Positions 55,611-64,000 of a stretch of 64,000 bases of DNA are shown here, piece by piece. The DNA lies in contig CM028380.1 of assembly GCA_013146195.2 (NCBI GenBank), positions 85,190,049-85,254,048 on the forward strand. Direction: 5' to 3'. Within the stretch, counting starts at the first letter, position 1. Each line of letters begins with the position of its first letter. The notes under the pieces are model-generated. The model worked only from the letters and a program-made list of their open reading frames with translations. It was not told the DNA's origin and made no database searches. Origin of the DNA: Codonopsis lanceolata (taxonomy: Eukaryota > Streptophyta > Magnoliopsida > Asterales > Campanulaceae). A program made the translations under genes and the position numbers.

Positions 55611-56692
55611 TAGAGCTATCAAAACGGGCAAAAGCCCGTGGGCAAGCCCGCCCCGCCCCTTATTAGGGGCGGGTTGGGCTGGCGTTTTCTATACCCGTTA
55701 GGATGCGGGCTTTTCGGGCTTCGCCCATGCGGGCCGCAGGCTTTTGCTGGTTGGGGCGGGGCGGGCAGCGGGCAGCCCGCATTTTATGGACCCTGGGTGA
55801 TTAATTGATTATTACGCTGCTTTGAGCACTGCGTTGTTCAATGATGGAGCAGCCTGTGGGCAGCGCTTCAAGATTATTTGTGATTTTAAGGCGGATCTTC
55901 AATGGTGCAAGAAAGGGGCATCTGTGACTATTATTGCAACTAATTTTTGCCCACCAAACTTTGATCAGCCTAGCAATAATGGTGGCTGGTGTAACCCACC
56001 CCTCCCACATTTCGATATGGCTCAGCCTGCTTGGGAGAAGATAGGCATCTACAGAGGCACCATTGTTCCAGTGATGCACCAAAGGTCTGTATCTTATTAT
56101 CTCTCTCTCTCTCTCTCTGTGTTGTTGACTTTATGATATTGATGGGAACAAGGTTCCGTGCAATAAACATGGTGGAGTTAGATTCACTATCAATGGAAGG
56201 GATTACTTTCAGCTTGTTTTCATAACCAATGTTGGAGGAGCAGGAGATATTAAGTCTGTGCAGATCAAGGGCTCGAAATATGGATATGGATGCATATTAC
56301 TGTGGTTACAGCTGGCCCCATATTATTATAATATACACCCATAAGAAACTGATTTTCAAAATACTAAAAGGAAAATAAAGTCTATCTGCTTACTACTAGC
56401 TCCAAAATTTAGGAAAATGGACATAGATAACAAACACATAATGTCATTCATCCACTTCTACAACTGAATTTTGCAGATAACAATAGCCCAAGTAATTGCG
56501 ACAAAGGGTGAGTTGAGTCAACCCAAAAGCCCGTGGGCTTGCCCGTTTTGCCAGCGGCCCTACGTGGGGCAATTTGGGCTAGGGGTTTTCAGGCCCGTTA
56601 TGTTCGCGGGTTTTGCCGCCCCGCCCCGTTTCACAACGGGTTTTTTCGACCCGCGGGCTTTCCCGCCCCGCAAGCCCGTTTTGACACCTCTA
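55611..56692 (+). mobile_element. Non-autonomous hAT-type transposon carrying an expansin fragment (TSD AGTGCGAG)
   Basis: The 8-bp duplication AGTGCGAG (55603-55610 and 56693-56700) and terminal inverted repeats TAGAGCTATCAAAACGGGC / TAGAGGTGTCAAAACGGGC (two mismatches in 19) are diagnostic of hAT transposons. The ~150-170-bp subterminal regions are rich in CGGGC/GCGGG words in both orientations, typical of transposase-binding repeats. No transposase is encoded. The centre is derived from an alpha-expansin gene. The element interrupts the antisense ORF. Confidence 0.93.
55807..56320 (+). pseudogene. Captured alpha-expansin fragment
   Basis: Exon-like part 1 (55807-56084) encodes AALSTALFNDGAACGQRFKI, QWCKKGASVTIIATNFCPP, NNGGWCNPPLPHFDMAQPAW and EKIGIYRGTIVPV: the DPBB domain of EXPA proteins, with the HFD motif intact and one conserved Cys changed to Arg (CGQRF). 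A donor CAAAG|GT follows. The intron is shrunken (~65 bases) and CT-rich, and its acceptor AG is lost. Part 2 (56150-56320) encodes VPCNKHGGVRFTINGRDYF and NVGGAGDIKSVQIKGSK, then shifts frame. The signal peptide, the N-terminus and most of the cellulose-binding domain are missing. Expansins loosen cell walls; this fragment cannot. Confidence 0.9.
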
Positions 56693-57817
56693 AGTGCGAG
56701 ACGGCCCCTCACCAACTACCATGATCCATGCCAAATACCCATGGGACAGAAGCATATAGTCAGGAAATGGATAGGCCACCTCCAGCCTCTCAGAATCCCG
56801 GTGCCACATGCCCTGAATAGTGGCGCCCAAGCTCTTGTCAGTATTCTCCACTCCCATATATACAGGACGAGTTGTGTCCGGGATCACCTGCTCTCTCCCG
56901 AATTGGCGCAAGATCCGGTCCGGTTGATAAAAAGAGGTCCGATGAATGCCCAGCATGACTAATTGATTATATTCATCGGAATGTCGAAAAAAATGTCGGA
57001 TCTCCCAATGATGAATTACCAAGATTATGTCCATGGAGCCCCGGCGGTAAATATGATCAGCCCAATCAAACTCAGAGTAATTGGTCTGAGGAAGATGCCC
57101 ACGAACGCCATAAAGTGATGGGTCATATGGTGCTCCATGTGGCCCGGGAGCCAGAACCCAGAGAAAGTGCTCTTCTAGCCACATAGGGAATAGTTCGTCA
57201 CCGCCAGCAAAAGCAGTCAGGCCCACGAAGGTCTCCGCCAGAATCACCGGGACAATGTTCAACGGGCGATCTCGATCTTGTAATGCAAGGTCCACGACCC
57301 ACACATCAACAATCTGGGTGGACCTACAAACAGATATCTCCCTACCAAACAAAGGAAGAGCGGTGTCAGCCTACGCCGCAGGTACATCATCCTCCCTGAA
57401 TTCTGTAAAGACCCCAGGGAGGACCATTAAATTAAAGGTTTCACCATTAAAGAAACCTGGAGGAGCCTGGCGGGTAGAGTGAAAAAGCTCCCGAATAGTC
57501 ATATATGGACGTCTTCTATAGGCAGGCACTGCGATTTGACGAGAAGGCGCCACCCCCAGCATCGCATAGAATTCTTCAAAAGTGGGGCACATCTCATTCA
57601 TGCCGAAATTAAATAAATGATCTTGAGGAGACCATAACCTGGCGGTTCCCCTCAACATGTCCCAATTTATAATGACGTTCCGCCAGGACAGTAGGCACCT
57701 GAACCCAAAGAGATGATCAAACCAGTCCTGCTCGTCTGATCGCAGAGAGAGAATCCAAACATCCAATGCATTCTCATAAACCTTAATTTCCAAAGCCGTG
57801 GGAATACGTGCGGCCAT

Positions 57818-58513
57818 TTATAAAAGAGATGCAAGGGATTTTATACAACAAAAGAGAGGGCAGCGGCAGAGCAGAAGAGAGCTTAAGATTGAAAGAAAAA
57901 AGAATGAATGAGCTGTTGAGAAAGCAGGCCAGTTTTCGTCTGTTTTTATACCGAGAATTGAAAAAAACGGACAATTCGGTGCACAAGGCGTGAATAGTAA
58001 TGAACAGTGGCTGTACAAGGAGAAGCCATGGCGCCACCATAAGATCTCCTTGGCGCCGCGCCATACCCCCCATATGGGCGCGTCAAGTGCCCTATTAATG
58101 TGCTGGAAATTGTGCCTGGTATCCGGGTTTATTTGTCCGACCGTCCACTGCTCATATGTCTGATCGTGAGGGAAAAGGGAAGCTATAAAAGAGAGCTACG
58201 AACACGGGTTTAATAGCCATAATGCGCCGAGGAAACAGGGGAAGGCGGCCGTTCTTCCGTTCTCGTACACCAGAAAAGCCCACTCCCATCCGAAGGTGTA
58301 TTCTTATAAACTCTCTTTCCAAGAATACAACATGCCATTACCTTTTAGATGTTTAGTATAGCTTTATTTTCTGTGTGTATTTGAATTTGCATGTGTGATT
58401 TTGCATCATGTACAATTATATCGCATCATATAATAATGTTTGTACAAGTTCTTTTACACAAACAAAAAAAAGAGAAAATGGAGACTAATAATTGCAGGAA
58501 TCAAAAGCTAATG
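57818..58513. other. Non-coding region between the antisense ORF and the solo LTR
   Basis: No coding region recognised. A plus-strand TATAAAAG at ~58184 and a GC-rich segment at 58030-58080 are notable. On the minus strand this would be the upstream region of the DUF7745-like ORF and the downstream region of the PMD pseudogene. No Tat LTR boundary could be identified. Confidence 0.5.
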
Positions 58514-61500
58514 TGTGACGACCCGACCCGGACCCCGAGATGGAATCACAAGTCAAGTCGTCCAAATAGGACAACAATACAAGCAAAGTCTCAATTGTAG
58601 AAAACGACGTGACGCAACATTTCAGATGAAGCGCGACTCGGCACCAAAAGGCCGGAAATTTTTAAAACTTTTTAAACCTGATATAGCAATTTAAGACAAG
58701 TATATCAATTCATCGGCGACTTTACTACCGGAACCCAACACTACGCAGTTCATGCAAATATACCTCGACGGCTATAACATGCCGGAGAACAACATAATTA
58801 AATAAGAGCTAAAGTAATGCCCAGCGGAAGTTTTAAAACACGTGAATCATACTACATCTATACAAGGCTCGGCGTACATGCGCCGGCGCTCAAAATAGAA
58901 TACAAGTATAGACACAAATACAAACAAAACCAATTTCCCAAGCAAAGTCTAAATGACTTGCTGATCCCAACGTCCTTACAAAAGAGAACCAAAATAAGGA
59001 CATCTAAAACCACAACCTCGTCGCGTGCGATCACCGACAAGCGCAAACCCTGCAACACCTCAACGAGCGGTACGGTACCGGCTCGGATCTAAAGCGATAA
59101 AAGGGAGGGGGTAAGTCATAAAGACTTTGTGAGTTAACAATTATGCATGTCATGGCATCATGCAGCATACATATCAAGATATCATTTTTAATATCAAGTC
59201 AATCAAAGCGTTCATTTAATAAACACTTAAATCACATATCCATGGTAGCACATTGTTTCACATAAGTGCTATAAAGGTAAACCACATAATAGGAGGATAT
59301 GATATGAAACCGGTGCCGCTACGTAGCTCCTGCAATACACAGGGTTAACATTCGTGCCAATGATACCCGTGATTAGTGTATCAAAGTACCGAGCTCTCTA
59401 CTCGGGTACCAAGCTCTCTCCTTGGTACTTAGACTTTCCAATGTGCTCTCTTGGTTACAGCAAAGGTGCTACTTCCCCACTGTGGCCAACAGTGGAGGCG
59501 TGTGTGATAAAAAACCCGGTATAACAACCCATCACTATCATGAGTCCCATACCTCATGACGGCGATGCATTGTCACACCAATGACTCAATCAAATACGCC
59601 AGCTGGACTCATGCAATGCCAAGTAGATGTTTACTCGTCATGAAATCTCAAATAAGGAATAAGTTCGACAAGAGCGAACTTATTCAACAAGTAGTTGTTT
59701 ACTCACTTAAGGAATCACACAAGAATTCGACAAGAGCGAATTCAACATGTCAAATAGATTCATTATTCTACAACATGCTCTCAATCATGTATCTACTTCA
59801 CACGATCACATAAACCGCATAAGACTCAATCGAGTCTTAAAAGCACACAAACCTCAAGGCATAAGCATCAATCCATATCAAAGTATCGAAAGCTAATTCA
59901 TTAGTCTAACGAACTACATTCGTCGTAGGGATTGATTGTGGAGTCGGTATTGTTCATAACTCCCTAATTTCAACTCCGGTGAGTTTTACTAAAATTCAAC
60001 CAAGAAGAGTATTGATACTATATGTATCACATTGCCCTTCCCTAAGTTCTCCGATCATTTAGAACTTGATAACTAAGCCGTTCATGTTCTCGAACTAGCC
60101 TTAAACACAATCTCGAGTTTCAAACCCTAGTTTCGGTGATTTTGTTAAACCTTGAATTGAACCGAATTCTTTCACAAGAGTTATTCCCAAGCTTAATACA
60201 AACAACATTCATGCTTTAATAAATGTCAAAATCATAACTTCATAGAGATTTCATAAAATCATACTCACATTTTATATGTTGAATTGAAGGTTGTGTCTTC
60301 ACAAAAGATGTTCACAATCAACATTAAAACAACTATAATGAAAGGGTCATGCTATTTTATTTAACATGAAAATCTCAGGGAATTGTCACTCACCTTAGTC
60401 CTATGATTAATGGATGAAAGGTTGAATAAAAGGAGGATTGTAGAAGAGAAGATCAAGCTCTTCGATTTGGCGGTCTCGGCTCGTCAATCGGACCACCGGA
60501 TCTCCGGGAAATGGTCTCTCAAGTTGAGCTTCTTCCCAAGGACGAAAATGGAGCTATGTTCAGCCAACAATGGAGATTTGTGATCAACAATGGCTGAACA
60601 AAGGCTTATATACCTCAAACTAAACCTCAATCCAAGTGAAGGGGGTGAAATGGCTTGCTAGCCATTGATAGATCTCATCCAAGGGTTTAGGAGGCTTGGA
60701 CTAAGTCAACAATGAGGGCTTAAGTCTCCAAGGGCGGCCAAGGGGCAAGGGCTAGGTGGTCTTCAACCAAAACTTAAACAAAAATCCCGTAAGTGAGATA
60801 CTGATGACCTTGCGGTCGCAAGGTCATCTCCACCTTGCCTCCGCAAGGTCTCCAGAACTTTGCTTCCCCAAGTTGCTGCCTCCTATGCGGGGGCAAGACC
60901 AAACCACCTTGCGATAGCAAGGTCTCCAGGTTGAAAAGCCTTCAAATTTGGCCTAGAATCAACCCCAAAAAACCCAAGAAATTCAAGGGGGGTAAACCAA
61001 CACTCAAAAAACAATCGGAACAGGCCCGAACATCACCCGAAACACATCCGAAACATGTTAGAACATGGTTAGAACCACTCCACAAACGGCCAACGAATCA
61101 AACACGAGTCAATCCCAACTTAATCTAGGATAGAATGAAGGCCTAGAACTCAACCGAACTTCTCTCGAGACGAAATGAAGGCAATACAAGCAATGATGTA
61201 AAACCGCAAAACACAATCGAAGCTACGAAGCTTCTAAACTCCCAACCAAGAACACAACAACTAAGATGAACATAATTAACCTTAGATGCAAAGTACTAAG
61301 ATTCTAATGAGACTTATTAAGGTGATAACACGTTAATACGAACACCCGAAACAACAACAACAACAAGGCATGCAACGCATGGAAGACCATTACTCTATTA
61401 TGATCTCAACCAACTAAATGCCAACAAGACATGAATGAAATGAAGTCTCAAATATGTCAAGACATATTATAAACATGTTATAATGATGACAAACATGCAA

Positions 61501-61518
61501 TGGGTTCGGGTTCTCACA
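58514..61518 (-). repeat. Solo LTR (3.0 kb), family D (TSD TAATG)
   Basis: Perfect 5-bp duplications TAATG at 58509-58513 and 61519-61523. On the minus strand it starts TGTGAGAACCCGAACCC and ends GGGTCGGGTCGTCACA, so the termini form an inverted repeat longer than TG...CA. Its 3' ~850 bases match the fragments at 9484-10776. It shares the CCCACTGTGGCCAACAGTGG hairpin and the GATACCCGTGAT region with family B. No internal domain; small frames inside are not supported as genes. Confidence 0.93.
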
Positions 61519-61781
61519 TAATGCGCTCGGGACGACTGGCTCCTATCAAGGCCACCACCCATGACCCAGGGACCCGTTGTGCCACCAGCTCTGTATCCCC
61601 GACCTATGCCTCGGCCGCGGCTCGACCCAACATCATCATCATCGTCATCATCATCATTTCGACGTCTGGGCCGCCACGCTGTGCTCCTCCCCCTGCAAGA
61701 GAATTCGTCAGCAAGTTTCTGATAAAGTTTGCTGATACTGAAAAAGCCCCGCAGCAGCTTCTTATAGGTAGACACGTTCAC

Positions 61782-61938
61782 CTATAAAAGGAGTAAAAAA
61801 AGAAAAAAAATGTATTAGTCTTCAAAAAAAATAAAATAAAATAAAATAAATATATGATAGACATGCACAAAAGAATGAATGATGAAAAAATATATATTTA
61901 TCCATTAAAAAAAAGACAATAAAGGTAAATGTGTCTAC
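61782..61938 (-). other. Intron of the PMD-type gene
   Basis: Donor TTCG|GTAGAC at 61938 and acceptor TTTATAG|GTG ending at 61782 on the minus strand; T-rich, 157 bases. Confidence 0.65.
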
Positions 61939-62622
61939 CGAACGAGCCTGCTCCGGGACCCGACGCTCCTCGGGAATCTCGACATCAGGAAGAACCTGCT
62001 CTACCGTGTGACCACCCCACTGATACTGAAAGGTAGAGAAGTCATCATCAGGCTCTGTGAACATCAGGTTCTCGTCAAGAGATGAAGTAGACGGCCCTGG
62101 CCTGGCAGAAGCATCAGAGTGCCGCCTAGGCACAGCAGGAGCAGGAAAAGGTGTATGCAGCACAGACATCAGGAAATCCTCATACGCCATAATTGGAAAA
62201 TCTGTTGGTGGCATGAGGTATTTCACCAGGTACTAATACCTGTTTGGCAGCTGATCGGGCTCTATCACCCAGAAAGGAGGCCGAGGAGGCACCACTGGAG
62301 GCACTAAAATGGACTGATGCTGGCGATTCACCCGCTCGCCCTAATATAAGGAATCCACCATAATGGAAACCATCAGTATCCGGCAGCGGCTAAGTGCCAA
62401 AGCAATAGCATAATGCCCCTCCAGACCCTCCCAAGGAAGGAAGTGCACTGTACTAGGACTCGAGCTAACAATCCGTTCCCACACTCTTTCCTTACTCTTG
62501 CAACCACCGTCCTGGGTCGGATAAACCCTGTTATCAGCAGCATACTGGGACATGTATGGCGAATGATGAACTCGTTGAATAAGAGGACCCGACGAGAAAT
62601 GGAAAAATGAGAACGCCCAGAC

Positions 62623-62626
62623 CTGC

Positions 62627-62685
<59 letters not shown>

Positions 62686-62789
62686 GTTATCATTAAAAAA
62701 AAGGGAAAAGAGAAGTGTGTGCTGCGAAAAAATATATATAAAAGACAAAAGAGTATATATAAAAAGAAAGAAAGAAAAGCAGCAAATAC
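62623..62789 (-). other. Intron of the PMD-type gene with an (AT)n microsatellite
   Basis: Donor AAT|GTATTT at 62789 and acceptor TTTTGCAG ending at 62623 on the minus strand. It contains a TA run (62644-62684) and a poly-T acceptor tract. Confidence 0.75.
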
Positions 62790-63431
62790 ATTCAGGGTCG
62801 GCGAATCGTTCCGGCAGGCCCTGTCCATGGAAGCTAATAACTTAGCTAAGCCCGCCTGCCCCCAGTCATAAGAAGGGATCCGCTCAAAGTCAGCTAAGCA
62901 AGCCAGGACAGAAACCCGCAGCGTGGTAGAGGAGTTGGCAAAGAGCGATGTGCCTAGAAAGAAGAATAAAAACGCTTTAGCCACTCGAGTCACGGCAGCT
63001 ACATCATTCACCAGCACCCGCCCGGCATTACTTAGAAGCCATTTCCGAATGCTGTCGATGAAGGTCTCATCCGTCAATTTAAACCTCAGCTCAAAGCCTA
63101 GGAGGTCCACTACCTCCTCTCTACGCCGACGGAGAGTAAAATCTGGGGCCTGGGTCTCCCCAACGCTGGTAGGAATGCCCGTGATAGCGGCAAAGTCGCA
63201 CGGGGTCAAGGTAGCCTCCCCCCAGCTGAAATGGAAGGTATGGGTGGTGTCCCACTAGAAGTCCCGGAGCACATCGAAGATGGGCAGATAGCTGGTAAAG
63301 TGGCGGAAGGAGTGCATGAAAGTACTGAAACTAGAGCCCTCCACCAAAAGCTGCACTGCCACGGGCAACATGGCGTAAATATCAGCAACTTTAGCACATG
63401 AAGCCCGCATCCTCTTAATGTTCCTGCGAAG

Positions 63432-64000
63432 CTAAAAAAAAGAGAGAGAGAGAAGAAGGGGGAAAAAGGTAAGTCCACTATCCTTATTTTCCTTGTACAT
63501 TTTTTGATAAGCAATAATAATAAAAAAGGTATGAACATGTAATAAACATGTTGCATGCATTGTATTATAAAATTGCAGCAAGCTAAAAAAAAAAAAAAAG
63601 CAAATACTTGTGTAAATATATTTAGTTTCTTTGATAGTAAGGAAGAAAAATAAAATATATGCATTTTTTTAAATATATGTCATTCTTTTACACCCTTTTA
63701 GTAAAAAAAGAGGCATTTTGTGCATCTAAACATAAAAAAAAATCATTTTTAATGTAAATAAACACTTACAATCCTTTCTAAAAAAAATAAAAAATAATAA
63801 TAATATACACGTACATAAATACACATGTAAATAAACATTTAGTTTCTTTTAGTAAAATGTAAAATAGAAAAAATATGTGTATTTCAAAAATATATGTTGT
63901 ATTCTTTTACATTCCTTCAAAAAATAAAATACATTTAAGTATGTATTTTAAATTTAAAAAACAAAAACAAAAGATTGTATGCATTATTTTACATTCAAAT
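63432..64000 (-). other. AT-rich intron or upstream part of the PMD-type gene
   Basis: On the minus strand a CT-rich and T-rich stretch ends at an acceptor TTTTTTTTAG at 63433-63432, just before exon a. The rest is AT-rich with poly-A runs and no recognisable coding region, so probably intron. Confidence 0.5.

Larger units (their letters stand above)
55035..57817 (-). pseudogene. Antisense DUF7745-like ORF in the Tat 3' region, split by an hAT element
   Basis: Minus strand from ATG 57817 (MAARIPTALEIKVYENALDV). Residues ~55-85 read WSPQDHLFNFGMNEMCPTFE, matching the F-x-FG...PT-x-EEF signature of plant transposon-related DUF7745 proteins. One in-frame TAG at 57371 precedes ~220 more open codons (VDLALQDRDRPLNIVPVI, RGSMDIILVIHHWEIRHFF) to 56701. 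After removal of the hAT element and one AGTGCGAG the frame continues, meets a TAG, and then a Pro-rich tail with a duplicated NPWEPEVVAPP/NPWEQEIVAPP unit, a stop between the units, and an Arg-rich end at ~55035. Antisense ORFs after pol are known in Tat/Grande elements. Function unknown; this copy is broken. Confidence 0.65.
61519..63431 (-). pseudogene. PMD (plant mobile domain) type gene, 3' exons, with premature stops
   Basis: Three exons fit on the minus strand. Exon a 63431-62790 has HTFHFSWGEATLTPCDFAAI, FLFFFLGTSLFANSSTTLRV and FERIPSYDWGQAGLAKLLAS, landmarks of the aminotransferase-like plant mobile domain. Exon b 62622-61939 has VWAFSFFHFSSG, FLPWEGLEGHYAIALALSRC and GERVNRQHQ. Exon c 61781-61519 has a Lys/Arg segment, a run of eight Asp and a Gly/Arg-rich end. 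Splice sites are GT-AG and phases agree. Three in-frame TAG codons (near 63256, 62341 and 62239) break it. Upstream exons would lie beyond the window. PMD proteins occur as host factors and inside transposons. Confidence 0.75.

Noticed and set aside
56471..56962. 163-codon plus-strand frame across the right end of the hAT element
   Set aside because: It spans the transposon terminus and the antisense ORF; its openness comes from GC-rich subterminal repeats.
57808..58018. Short overlapping frames upstream of the antisense ORF
   Set aside because: Mutually overlapping on both strands, no motifs, and low-complexity residues only.
63206..63664. 152-codon minus-strand frame
   Set aside because: It runs from T-rich intron sequence into the wrong frame of PMD exon a; the correct frame is supported by conserved PMD motifs.

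Overview
This is nuclear DNA from a flowering plant, probably a eudicot, in a retrotransposon-dense and probably heterochromatic region. The evidence is nested Ty1/copia and Ty3/gypsy LTR elements, primer-binding sites complementary to initiator Met-tRNA, 5-bp target duplications, plant mobile-domain (PMD) type genes with GT-AG introns, a captured alpha-expansin fragment and many AT or GA microsatellites. I see no intact host gene, no rRNA or tRNA gene and no CRISPR array. All coding material belongs to transposons or is a broken gene fragment.

Layout. 1-5851 is the 3' end of a large non-coding LTR element: internal tail, polypurine tract, then a 4.2-kb LTR. 5852-10776 holds fragments of related giant LTRs (families B and D here), one with a ~190-bp tandem array. 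10777-15660 is a low-density stretch with a copia RT relic, a ~490-bp direct duplication and two possible gene-exon remnants. 15662-20069 is a copia element missing its 5' half, split by a solo LTR (17312-19182, TSD TACAC). 20070-21941 is mostly non-coding. 21942-28004 is a minus-strand copia relic split by a 4.3-kb solo LTR (23426-27735, TSD AGTTG). 28005-29864 is the 3' end of a SIRE-like copia, followed by a truncated giant-LTR piece (29865-31709).

From about 31710 to 54622 runs a plus-strand Tat/Ogre-lineage gypsy element with gag, a D-N-G protease, a G-patch, RT, two RNases H and integrase. It is split inside its RNase H by a SIRE-type copia with an env-like gene on the minus strand (35861-52554). 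That element's env-like gene is itself split by a 4.8-kb copia deletion derivative (37663-42473, TSD GATAG). Downstream of the Tat integrase lie an antisense DUF7745-like ORF (57817-55035) and then a PMD-type pseudogene with introns (63431 to 61519). The antisense ORF is split by a 1.08-kb hAT-type transposon with an 8-bp TSD that carries an alpha-expansin fragment. The PMD pseudogene's stop codon is split by a 3.0-kb solo LTR (58514-61518, TSD TAATG).

The most interesting points are the hAT element carrying expansin, the probable spliced leader/ATG exon of the env-like gene, antisense ORFs beside a Tat element, sequence motifs shared by otherwise diverged giant LTRs, and tracts in which nearly all CAG/CTG trinucleotides are missing. 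The last may be a base-calling or assembly artefact, and it affects how broken the SIRE element really is.
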